Assembly (NCBI RefSeq): GCF_900602065.1
Contig: NZ_UWFN01000310.1
Location: 186,001-250,000 of the forward strand
Reading direction: 5' to 3'
Source of the DNA: Pseudomonas viridiflava
GTDB lineage: Bacteria > Pseudomonadota > Gammaproteobacteria > Pseudomonadales > Pseudomonadaceae
DNA: 64,000 nucleotides
Below the pieces are notes generated by a model. It made no database searches. It worked only from the letters and a program-made list of their open reading frames with translations, and was not told the DNA's origin. The translations under genes were made by a program, and so were the position numbers. Numbering within the stretch: the first letter of the stretch is position 1; each line of letters begins with the position of its first letter. Below, in pieces: positions 1 through 7,638 of this stretch.

Positions 1-110
1 GGACGACTCAAGGCGCGTCGTTGCGCATTCCAGACAGCGCGCTTGTCATTGAAACCCGACATATGGCTTCTATCTCAGGTAGAATGCGCCCCCGGTTTTT
101 GGAGAAGCTC

Positions 111-2027
111 ATGACCCTGCTCAAATTCAGCGATGTGTCCCTTGCGTTCGGCGCTATGCCGTTGTTGGACAAGGTATCCTGGCAGATCGCCCGTGGTGAG
201 CGGGTGTGCATCATCGGTCGTAACGGTACTGGCAAGTCCAGCATGTTGAAGCTGGTCAAAGGCGTACAGAAGCCCGATGACGGTGCAGTCTGGCGTGCGC
301 CAGGCCTGAAAATCGGCGAATTGCCCCAGGAATTGCCAGTAGCCGACGACCGGACAGTGTTCGACGTGGTCGCTGAAGGCCTGGACGGTGTGGGCGCCTT
401 GCTGGCCGAGTATCACCATCTTGCGCAGAACTGCGTCACTGAAGAGGACCTGAACAAGCTGATGCACGTTCAGCAAGACCTCGAAGCCCGTGATGGCTGG
501 CGCTTGCAGCAACTCGTTGACAGCACGCTGAGTCGCCTGCAATTGCCCGCCGACAAGACTCTGGCCGAGTTGTCCGGTGGCTGGCGTCGTCGTGTGTTGC
601 TGGCCCAGGCGCTGGTATCCGAGCCGGATCTGCTGCTGCTCGACGAACCAACCAACCACCTGGACATCGGCGCGATTGCCTGGCTGGAAGACGCGCTCAA
701 GGAATTCCAGGGCGCCGTGCTGTTCATCACGCACGACCGTTCTTTCCTGCAAAACCTCGCGACCCGCATCCTTGAACTGGACCGTGGCGGTCTGATCGAC
801 TGGAACGGCGACTACGCCAGTTTCCTCGTTCACAAGGAAGCGGTGCTGGCTGCCGAAGAAACGGCCAATGCGCTGTTCGATAAGCGTCTGGCTCAGGAAG
901 AAGTCTGGATCCGTCAAGGCATCAAGGCCCGTCGCACTCGTAACGAAGGCCGTGTGCGTGCCCTCAAGGCATTGCGCGTTGAGCGTGGCGAGCGTCGTGA
1001 GCGTACCGGCAAGGCGAATATCCAGCTGGATACGGCCGACAAGTCCGGCAAACAGGTCATGGTCCTGGACAACGTCAGCTTCGCTCACCCGGGTGGGCCG
1101 ATGCTGATCAAGGACTTCTCCATGGTCCTGCAGCGCGAAGACCGTATCGGCCTCTTGGGCGCCAACGGCACCGGCAAGACTACGTTGCTCAAGCTGATGC
1201 TCGACAACCTGCAGCCAACCAGCGGCTCGGTAGATGTCGGCACGCGTCTGGACGTGGCTTACTTCGACCAGTTGCGTCACCAGCTGGATCTGGAAAAAAC
1301 AGTTATCGATAACGTCGCCGAAGGTCGCGACTTCATCGACATTGATGGTCAGAGTCGTCACGTACTCAGCTATCTGGGCGACTTCCTGTTCAGTCCGCAG
1401 CGTGCACGTACCCCCGTCAAGGCGTTGTCCGGCGGCGAGCGGGCGCGTCTGTTGCTGGCCAAGTTGTTCAGCAAGCCAGCCAACCTGCTGGTTCTCGACG
1501 AACCTACCAACGACCTCGACGTGGAAACCCTCGAGTTGCTGGAGGAGGTGCTACTGACCTTCAAAGGCACCGTGTTGATGGTCAGCCACGACCGGGCATT
1601 CCTTGACAACGTGGTCACCAGTACGCTGGTCTTCGAGGGTGAAGGCAAGGTTCGTGAGTACGTCGGTGGTTATCAGGACTGGTTGCGTCAGGGTGGTTCG
1701 CCAAAACTGCTGGGCGTCACCGACTCCAAGTCGGGTAAAGCCGAGCTGGCCACTGCCGTGGTGGAGGCCGCTCCGGTAGAGGCTGAAGAAATGCCAGTAG
1801 CGAGCGCCAAGAAGAAGCTCAGCTACAAGTTGCAGCGTGAGCTTGAAGCGCTGCCTGAGCAGATCGACGAAGTAGAAGCACAGATTGCCGCATTGACCGC
1901 TGAAATGGCCGAGCCTGGCTTCTATCAGCGTCCTGCGGAGCAAACGGCCGCAGTACTGGCGCAACTGGAAAACCGTCAGGCTGAGCTGGACGGTTTGCTG
2001 GAGCGCTGGGCCGAGCTGGACGCCTGA
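111..2027 (+). CDS. uup: ABC-F family ATPase, Uup-like
   Basis: A soluble duplicated ATPase of the ABC-F family; these act on ribosomes or nucleic acids rather than in transport. Two nucleotide-binding domains are visible. The first has Walker A GRNGTGKSS, signature LSGGWRRR and Walker B LLLLDEPTNHLD. The second has GANGTGKTT, LSGGERARLLLA and LLVLDEPTNDLD. There are no membrane segments. The last ~80 residues form a charged coiled coil (LSYKLQRELEALPEQ...), the hallmark of Uup, which binds branched DNA and is linked to precise transposon excision and ribosome assembly. An upstream in-frame ATG at 21 exists, but I chose 111 because GGAG lies about 6 nt upstream and the domain homology starts there (638 aa). 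It stands alone and ends at a strong terminator. Confidence 0.93.
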   Translation: MTLLKFSDVSLAFGAMPLLDKVSWQIARGERVCIIGRNGTGKSSMLKLVKGVQKPDDGAVWRAPGLKIGELPQELPVADDRTVFDVVAEGLDGVGALLAEYHHLAQNCVTEEDLNKLMHVQQDLEARDGWRLQQLVDSTLSRLQLPADKTLAELSGGWRRRVLLAQALVSEPDLLLLDEPTNHLDIGAIAWLEDALKEFQGAVLFITHDRSFLQNLATRILELDRGGLIDWNGDYASFLVHKEAVLAAEETANALFDKRLAQEEVWIRQGIKARRTRNEGRVRALKALRVERGERRERTGKANIQLDTADKSGKQVMVLDNVSFAHPGGPMLIKDFSMVLQREDRIGLLGANGTGKTTLLKLMLDNLQPTSGSVDVGTRLDVAYFDQLRHQLDLEKTVIDNVAEGRDFIDIDGQSRHVLSYLGDFLFSPQRARTPVKALSGGERARLLLAKLFSKPANLLVLDEPTNDLDVETLELLEEVLLTFKGTVLMVSHDRAFLDNVVTSTLVFEGEGKVREYVGGYQDWLRQGGSPKLLGVTDSKSGKAELATAVVEAAPVEAEEMPVASAKKKLSYKLQRELEALPEQIDEVEAQIAALTAEMAEPGFYQRPAEQTAAVLAQLENRQAELDGLLERWAELDA

Positions 2028-2041
2028 TACTCAAGGTCAAT

Positions 2042-2074
2042 AAAAAGCCCGGATCAGTGATCCGGGCTTTTTAT
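2042..2074 (+). terminator. Rho-independent terminator after uup
   Basis: A perfect hairpin with arms AAAAAGCCCGGATCA and TGATCCGGGCTTTTT begins 14 nt after the uup stop and ends in a T-run. Because A and T tracts flank both sides it could work in both orientations. Confidence 0.85.
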
Positions 2075-2106
2075 TGTGTGGCGAGCCACTGAATTGAAAT
2101 GCACTT

Positions 2107-2182
2107 CCTGTAGGAGCTGCCGAAGGCTGCGAAGCGTTCATCCTGACGCACCGCCATCGCAGCCTTCGGCAGCTCCTACAGG
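2107..2182. repeat. REP-type inverted repeat (GTAGGAGCTGCC family), copy 1
   Basis: Two perfect 26-nt arms starting CCTGTAGGAGCTGCCGAAGG and ending TTCGGCAGCTCCTACAGG flank a 24-nt loop. It lies between the convergent genes uup and usp. The same family recurs at 15398, 28268, 46293 and, in divergent form, at 53396. Confidence 0.85.
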
Positions 2183-2250
2183 TCCAATGTCCGCCAAAAG
2201 GCAGCGCTGTGCCACGGACAGGGAGTGCGCTTGTTAATCCTGTTGTTGGA

Positions 2251-2691
2251 TCACTCCGCCTTTTTCAGGCGTACGGCGAGTACATCACAAGGCGCGCCAT
2301 GCAGTACGTCGTTAGCCGTTGAGCCCAGCAACAGAGCCAGACCATGACGGCCATGACTGCCGACAACAATCAAATCGCACTTTTCCTTGATAGCCAGCTC
2401 ATGAATCTCCTGACGAGGCTGACCGTAAACCAAATGCGCTTCACCAATATTCGTATCCGGGTACTGGGCCTTCAATGCCGCGAGCTTGTCCTTGGCCTGA
2501 TCGAACTGCTGTTGCTGAAGCTGCGAAAGGTCCATCGGAACATCACCGCCAAAAGCCATGGCCATCGGCTCGACGATATGAACCAGCGACAGCTTGGCCC
2601 CGTTGCGCTCGGCAATTTCGCGACCGCGGGAAAGGACAGGGTTGCACTCGTCAGTCAGGTCAACGGCGACCAGAACGTGTTCATACTTCAT
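2251..2691 (-). CDS. Universal stress protein (UspA family)
   Basis: A small cytoplasmic single Usp domain of 146 aa. It starts MKYEHVLVAVDLTDE, where the Asp after VAV is the usual adenine-contacting position. Near the C-terminus it has the nucleotide-loop motif GSHGRHGLALLLGST, close to the G-x2-G-x9-G(S/T) signature of ATP-binding Usps but one residue shorter in the spacer as I count it. GGAGG sits about 9 nt before the ATG. Members of this family bind ATP and help survival under starvation, oxidative or anaerobic stress. It is transcribed alone, divergent from the small membrane protein at 2802. Confidence 0.9.
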   Translation of the reverse strand: MKYEHVLVAVDLTDECNPVLSRGREIAERNGAKLSLVHIVEPMAMAFGGDVPMDLSQLQQQQFDQAKDKLAALKAQYPDTNIGEAHLVYGQPRQEIHELAIKEKCDLIVVGSHGRHGLALLLGSTANDVLHGAPCDVLAVRLKKAE

Positions 2692-2801
2692 GAGGAAGTC
2701 CTCCGTAAGGTTGCGATATATTCAGTATGGCTCTTTAACGCCCATCTGGGCAGGCCATTGTTTTCAGCTATAGGTAAACGGACAAAAAGGCAGCAAGCAA
2801 T

Positions 2802-3239
2802 ATGACGTTCTGGATAATTCTGTCAATCGTTGGAGTGATGCTGAGCCCTCTGGTATGGCTGCGGCCCTCTCGGCAGCAGGGCGGCAGAATGGCGCTGCGT
2901 CTGGAGGCGCGTCGCATGGGGCTTGCGATGCAGTTGGTGGCTCAGGACTGGCCGCACTGGCTTGCCAAGGAACCGCCGAGTCCCTGCGCGCAATATCATC
3001 GTCCGCGGCGTAGCAGCAAACCGTCGGTGTGGGCGTATTGGCAGGCAGAGCCGGGGATTTGGCTCAATCAGTGGCGCGAGCCTTGTGATGATGCAGTGCT
3101 GCTGGCGCATTTCAGTACGCTGCCAGCGGACGTTTACAAGATCGAGGCGGATCAGCAAATGGTCACGCTGTATTGGGGCGAGAAGGGCGAAGCAGATGTA
3201 TTGCAACGCATTGCTGTCGTCCTGAAGGCGTTGGCCTAA
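2802..3239 (+). CDS. Conserved small membrane-anchored protein of unknown function
   Basis: A 145-aa protein with one N-terminal hydrophobic segment (WIILSIVGVMLSPLVWL, residues ~4-20) followed by a basic, Arg-rich stretch, so the body is probably cytoplasmic with an N-terminal anchor. The rest is a soluble domain rich in Trp (VWAYWQAEPGIWLNQW). I do not recognise a named domain. It lies where Pseudomonas genomes carry a small hypothetical gene between a usp gene and fadBA. No function is assigned. Confidence 0.7.
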   Translation: MTFWIILSIVGVMLSPLVWLRPSRQQGGRMALRLEARRMGLAMQLVAQDWPHWLAKEPPSPCAQYHRPRRSSKPSVWAYWQAEPGIWLNQWREPCDDAVLLAHFSTLPADVYKIEADQQMVTLYWGEKGEADVLQRIAVVLKALA

Positions 3240-3267
3240 GGTCTGTGCGGTCAAATCGCAGGCATTA

Positions 3268-3298
3268 AAAAGCCCGATAACAACATCGGGCTGGGGTT
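3268..3298 (+). terminator. Probable terminator after the small membrane protein
   Basis: A hairpin with arms AGCCCGAT and ATCGGGCT lies 28 nt after the stop codon. The downstream T-run is poor (GGGGTTGG), so termination may be weak. Confidence 0.5.
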
Positions 3299-3652
3299 GG
3301 CCAGGCAGGCCGATAATTCTGTGGCGCTTTGCGGTGCAATGCCCAAAGCGTCTGATGCGTGCGTTCGACGAAAACCTTACGTTATGCCTCGTGCCGTCGT
3401 GCGCTGAATGTAGACCCTTTGCTCTCATTTGTCGCGCTTTCTTGCATTTATTTTCCTGCGTGACCATCTATGGTGCAAAAAAGCGGCTGGGTATTTACGC
3501 GCAGGCTGCCTATAAACACAGTGAATAGAGTCTGATCATGCTGAACTTGATCGGTCCAGAGCATGCGATGCTTTCGAGACGGGGCCGCTTTTGTTGGTGA
3601 TTCGTCGAATTGACAAATTCCGGGTTTTGCATGAAGGTAGGCGCACCCAAAT
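3299..3652. other. Non-coding stretch upstream of fadBA
   Basis: About 350 nt between the 3268 hairpin and the operator region hold no convincing gene. A 64-codon open frame here lacks a ribosome site and looks accidental. A TTGACA hexamer is present at 3610-3615, but no good -10 follows at the right distance, so I do not assign a promoter. Confidence 0.5.
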
Positions 3653-3679
3653 CAAACGGGCGTATGAATTGAGCGTTTG
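3653..3679. promoter_or_regulatory. Tandem degenerate PsrA-type operators upstream of fadBA
   Basis: Two 14-bp elements of the form (G/C)AAAC-N4-GTTT(G/C) overlap by one base. CAAAC-GGGC-GTATG is at 3653-3666 and GAATT-GAGC-GTTTG at 3666-3679. Each has one perfect and one degenerate half. The arrangement, two 14-mers offset by 13 bp, is the same as the near-perfect pair in the psrA promoter (12707-12733). PsrA is known to repress fadBA in P. aeruginosa and to be released by long-chain fatty acids. The assignment here is by motif only. Confidence 0.6.
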
Positions 3680-3826
3680 GTAGTAAGACAGTTCTTACAG
3701 CTCCCGGCTACCGCATCGACGGGTGTGCCTGAAGGTTTAGCGTTTCATCGACGATAACGTCGTAGTCGCGCCAGATTTCAGCGTCCGGTGTGTATTGTTC
3801 AGCTTCCATATCGTGGAGATCAGTTG

Positions 3827-5974
3827 ATGATTTACGAAGGTAAAGCCATCACGGTTAAGGCTCTTGAGAGCGGCATCGTCGAATTGAATTTCGACCTCAA
3901 GGGTGAGTCCGTCAACAAGTTCAACCGTCTCACCCTCAACGACCTGCGTCAGGCGGTGGATACCATCAAAGCCGATGGCTCCATCAAGGGCGTGATTGTT
4001 ACCAGCGGCAAGGACGTGTTTATCGTCGGCGCTGATATCACTGAGTTCGTCGACAACTTCAAGTTGCCGGACGCAGAGCTGCTGGCCGGCAATCTGGAAG
4101 CCAACCGGATTTTCAGTGATTTCGAAGATCTTGGCGTACCCACCGTGGTAGCCATCAACGGTATCGCGCTGGGTGGCGGACTGGAAATGTGCCTGGCCGC
4201 AGACTACCGAGTGATGTCCAGCAGCGCCAAAATCGGCCTGCCAGAAGTCAAACTGGGTCTCTATCCAGGTTTCGGCGGTACTGTTCGCTTGCCGCGTATC
4301 GTCGGTGCCGACAACGCGATCGAATGGATTGCTTCCGGCAAGGAAAACCGCGCTGAAGACGCTCTGAAAGTGGGCGCGGTCGACGCTGTAGTCGCTCCGG
4401 AAAAACTTCAGGAAGCTGCGTTGGACCTGATCAAACGCGCCATTTCCGGTGAGTTCGATTACAAGGCCAAGCGCCAGCCGAAACTGGAAAAGCTCAAGCT
4501 CAACGCCATCGAACAAATGATGGCCTTCGAAACTGCCAAGGGTTTCGTCGCCGGTCAGGCGGGTCCTAACTATCCTGCTCCGGTTGAAGCCATCAAGACC
4601 ATTCAGAAGGCTGCGAACTTCGGTCGCGACAAGGCGCTGGAAGTCGAAGCCGCGGGCTTCGTCAAAATGGCCAAGACTTCTGCTGCGCAAAGTCTGATTG
4701 GCCTGTTCCTGAATGATCAGGAACTGAAGCGCAAAGCCAAGGTTTATGATGAAGTCGCCAAAGACGTGAAGCAGGCTGCGGTATTGGGCGCTGGCATCAT
4801 GGGCGGCGGCATTGCCTATCAGTCGGCTGTCAAAGGCACGCCGATTCTGATGAAAGACATTCGTGAGGACGCCATTCAGTTGGGCCTGAACGAAGCCTCG
4901 AAACTGCTGGGCAATCGTGTAGAAAAAGGCCGCCTGACTGCGGGCAAAATGGCTGAAGCACTGAATGCGATTCGTCCGACGCTGTCCTACGGCGATTTCG
5001 GCAATGTCGATCTGGTGGTCGAAGCGGTTGTCGAGAATCCGAAGGTCAAGCAGGCGGTATTGGCTGAAGTCGAAGCCCAGGTAGGCGAAGACACGATTCT
5101 GGCTTCCAATACCTCCACGATTTCCATCAGCTTGCTGGCGAAAGCCCTCAAGCGTCCGGAAAACTTCGTCGGTATGCACTTCTTCAACCCGGTGCACATG
5201 ATGCCTCTGGTGGAAGTGATTCGCGGCGAGAAGTCCAGTGAGCTAGCTGTTGCGACCACCGTGGCCTATGCCAAGAAAATGGGCAAGAACCCGATCGTGG
5301 TCAACGATTGCCCGGGCTTCCTGGTTAACCGGGTACTGTTCCCGTATTTCGGCGGCTTCGCCAAATTAGTCAGCGCCGGTGTTGATTTCGTGCGTATCGA
5401 CAAAGTCATGGAGAAGTTCGGCTGGCCCATGGGCCCGGCGTACCTGATGGATGTGGTTGGTATCGACACAGGTCACCACGGTCGTGATGTCATGGCCGAA
5501 GGTTTCCCTGATCGCATGAAGGACGACCGCCGTTCGGCTATCGATGCCCTTTACGAGGCGAAACGCCTGGGTCAGAAAAACGGTAAGGGTTTCTACGCTT
5601 ACGAGACTGACAAAAAGGGCAAGCCGAAGAAGGTTACCGACTCTGCGGTGCTCGAAGTCCTTAAGCCGATCATCTACGAACAGCGTGAAGTATCCGACGA
5701 AGACATCATCAACTGGATGATGATCCCGTTGTGTCTGGAAACCGTGCGCTGCCTGGAAGACGGCATTGTCGAAACAGCCGCTGAAGCTGATATGGGCCTG
5801 ATTTACGGCATCGGTTTCCCTCCGTTCCGTGGCGGTGCGTTGCGCTACATCGACTCTATTGGTGTCGCTGAATTCGTTGCCCTGGCCGATCAATATGCTG
5901 ATTTGGGCGCTTTGTACCACCCGACCGCGAAGCTGCGTGAGATGGCCAAAAACGGCCAGAGTTTCTTCGGTTGA
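3827..5974 (+). CDS. fadB: Fatty acid oxidation complex subunit alpha (FadB)
   Basis: The alpha subunit of the alpha2beta2 beta-oxidation complex, carrying enoyl-CoA hydratase/isomerase and L-3-hydroxyacyl-CoA dehydrogenase activities, with 715 aa as is usual. The N-terminal crotonase domain has GADITEFV, ALGGGLEMCLAADYRV and GLPEVKLGLYPGFGGTVRLP. The dehydrogenase domain has the NAD loop VLGAGIMGGGIAYQSA (~residue 317) and HFFNPVHMMPLVEVI with the catalytic His. An in-frame ATG at 3788 would add 13 residues, but MIYEGKAITVK at 3827 is the family start and GTGGAGATC lies just upstream. It forms an operon with fadA (34-nt gap) and is probably repressed by PsrA through the tandem sites ~150 nt upstream. 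Confidence 0.96.
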   Translation: MIYEGKAITVKALESGIVELNFDLKGESVNKFNRLTLNDLRQAVDTIKADGSIKGVIVTSGKDVFIVGADITEFVDNFKLPDAELLAGNLEANRIFSDFEDLGVPTVVAINGIALGGGLEMCLAADYRVMSSSAKIGLPEVKLGLYPGFGGTVRLPRIVGADNAIEWIASGKENRAEDALKVGAVDAVVAPEKLQEAALDLIKRAISGEFDYKAKRQPKLEKLKLNAIEQMMAFETAKGFVAGQAGPNYPAPVEAIKTIQKAANFGRDKALEVEAAGFVKMAKTSAAQSLIGLFLNDQELKRKAKVYDEVAKDVKQAAVLGAGIMGGGIAYQSAVKGTPILMKDIREDAIQLGLNEASKLLGNRVEKGRLTAGKMAEALNAIRPTLSYGDFGNVDLVVEAVVENPKVKQAVLAEVEAQVGEDTILASNTSTISISLLAKALKRPENFVGMHFFNPVHMMPLVEVIRGEKSSELAVATTVAYAKKMGKNPIVVNDCPGFLVNRVLFPYFGGFAKLVSAGVDFVRIDKVMEKFGWPMGPAYLMDVVGIDTGHHGRDVMAEGFPDRMKDDRRSAIDALYEAKRLGQKNGKGFYAYETDKKGKPKKVTDSAVLEVLKPIIYEQREVSDEDIINWMMIPLCLETVRCLEDGIVETAAEADMGLIYGIGFPPFRGGALRYIDSIGVAEFVALADQYADLGALYHPTAKLREMAKNGQSFFG

Positions 5975-6008
5975 GAGCTTCGGTTAAGCGCCTTTCAGGA
6001 GTGAATGT

Positions 6009-7184
6009 ATGAGTTTGAATCCAAGAGACGTGGTGATTGTCGACTTCGGTCGCACACCCATGGGCCGCTCTAAGGGCGGCATGCACCGCAATACCCGTGC
6101 TGAAGACATGTCCGCGCACCTGATCAGCAAGCTGCTGGAACGCAATAACAAAGTCGATCCGGCGGAAGTTGAGGACGTGATCTGGGGCTGCGTTAACCAG
6201 ACTCTGGAGCAGGGCTGGAACATCGCCCGTATGGCTTCGTTGTTGACGCAGATTCCGCACACCTCGGCAGCGCAGACGGTCAGCCGTCTGTGTGGTTCCT
6301 CGATGAGTGCGCTGCACACTGCGGCGCAAGCGATCATGACCGGTAACGGGGATGTGTTCGTGGTCGGCGGCGTCGAGCACATGGGGCACGTGGGCATGAT
6401 GCACGGTGTTGATCCTAACCCGCACATGTCCCTGTACGCCGCCAAGGCGTCGGGCATGATGGGCCTGACGGCAGAAATGCTCGGCAAAATGCACGGCATC
6501 ACTCGCGAGCAACAGGATGCCTTTGGCGTGCGCTCCCACCAGCTTGCTCACAAGGCGACGGTGGAAGGCAAGTTCAAGGACGAGATCATCCCGATGCAAG
6601 GGTATGACGAGAACGGCTTCCTCAAGGTCTTTGACTACGATGAAACCATCCGTCCCGAGACCACTCTGGAAAGCCTCGCAGCCCTGAAACCAGCCTTCAA
6701 TCCGAAAGGCGGCACTGTGACAGCCGGGACGTCCTCGCAAATTACCGACGGTGCTTCGTGCATGATCGTGATGTCTGCCCAGCGCGCTCAGGATCTGGGT
6801 ATTCAGCCGCTGGCGGTGATCCGTTCAATGGCGGTAGCAGGTGTGGACCCGGCCATTATGGGTTATGGTCCGGTTCCGGCGACCCAGAAAGCCTTGAAGC
6901 GTGCAGGTCTGAGCATCGCGGATATCAACGTCTTCGAGCTTAACGAAGCGTTCGCCGCACAGGCCCTGCCAGTGCTGAAAGATTTGAAAGTGCTCGACAA
7001 GATGGATGAGAAGGTTAACCTGCACGGCGGTGCCATTGCCCTGGGTCATCCATTTGGTTGCTCTGGAGCACGTATCTCTGGCACCTTGCTTAACGTCATG
7101 AAACAAAATGGCGCCAATCTTGGTGTTGCAACGATGTGCATCGGGTTGGGGCAAGGTATTGCTACCGTCTTCGAACGCGTCTGA
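6009..7184 (+). CDS. fadA: 3-ketoacyl-CoA thiolase (FadA)
   Basis: The beta subunit of the fatty-acid oxidation complex. It cleaves 3-ketoacyl-CoA with CoA to give acetyl-CoA and a shortened acyl-CoA. It has 391 aa, typical for FadA. The nucleophilic Cys is in SRLCGSSMSALHTAAQ (~residue 95). The thiolase motifs NEAFAAQAL, HPFGCSGARI (catalytic His) and CIGLGQG (second Cys) follow in order. AGGAG lies 7-8 nt before the ATG. It is co-transcribed with fadB and followed by a GC-rich terminator. Confidence 0.96.
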   Translation: MSLNPRDVVIVDFGRTPMGRSKGGMHRNTRAEDMSAHLISKLLERNNKVDPAEVEDVIWGCVNQTLEQGWNIARMASLLTQIPHTSAAQTVSRLCGSSMSALHTAAQAIMTGNGDVFVVGGVEHMGHVGMMHGVDPNPHMSLYAAKASGMMGLTAEMLGKMHGITREQQDAFGVRSHQLAHKATVEGKFKDEIIPMQGYDENGFLKVFDYDETIRPETTLESLAALKPAFNPKGGTVTAGTSSQITDGASCMIVMSAQRAQDLGIQPLAVIRSMAVAGVDPAIMGYGPVPATQKALKRAGLSIADINVFELNEAFAAQALPVLKDLKVLDKMDEKVNLHGGAIALGHPFGCSGARISGTLLNVMKQNGANLGVATMCIGLGQGIATVFERV

Positions 7185-7201
7185 CGCGTTTGTTTGATGC
7201 G

Positions 7202-7236
7202 AGCCGGGGCCAGGTGCCCCGGCTTTTGTATTTTTG
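7202..7236 (+). terminator. Terminator of the fadBA operon
   Basis: A hairpin with arms AGCCGGGGC and GCCCCGGCT and a 5-nt loop is followed by TTTTGTATTTTTG, 18 nt after the fadA stop. Confidence 0.85.
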
Positions 7237-7287
7237 TAAAAGCCATTCCAGAAAAGTTTTTCAGTTTTTTTTCGCGAGGACAGCAGC

Positions 7288-7524
7288 ATGAATTTACAGC
7301 CAGGGCTCTATCGCCATTACAAAGGCCCCGAGTACCGTGTATTCAGTGTTGCCAGGCACTCCGAAACCGAAGAAGAAGTAGTGTTCTATCAAGCCCTGTA
7401 CGGCGATTACGGGATGTGGGTGCGGCCATTGAGCATGTTTCTGGAGTCCGTCGAGGTTGACGGCGAGCAGGTCCCGCGCTTTGCTTTGGTTCAAGCCGAA
7501 CCGAGCCTCTTTTCCAGGCCGTGA
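7288..7524 (+). CDS. DUF1653 domain-containing protein
   Basis: A 78-aa protein that is a single DUF1653 domain: LQPGLYRHYKGPEYRVFSVARHSETEEEVVFYQALYGDYGMWVRPLSMFLE. The (G/P)xYRHYKG opening and the WVRPLxMFxE ending define the family. The function is unknown. The fold is expected to be a small beta barrel and the protein is cytoplasmic. GCGAGGACAGCAGC precedes the ATG. It lies alone between the fadBA terminator and topA. Confidence 0.88.
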   Translation: MNLQPGLYRHYKGPEYRVFSVARHSETEEEVVFYQALYGDYGMWVRPLSMFLESVEVDGEQVPRFALVQAEPSLFSRP

Positions 7525-7638
7525 GGCGAGATCGATCACTATCCCGTGCTTGACCTCCTCTTGTAGCCACTATATATAGCGGGGCCTTGACAGGTTCCAA
7601 CCGTCTTTCATTTTCAGTATTCAGGAATTTTCTGATCC

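Noticed and set aside
75..1361. Long open frame on the minus strand opposite uup
   Set aside because: It lies opposite a clear ABC-F gene and its protein shows no domain. High-GC codon use commonly leaves such antisense frames open. The same applies to minus-strand frames opposite fadB (3737-5197) and topA (7621-9195).
3334..3528. 64-codon frame upstream of fadB
   Set aside because: No ribosome site, no homology and overlap with a probable non-coding region. Nothing supports translation.
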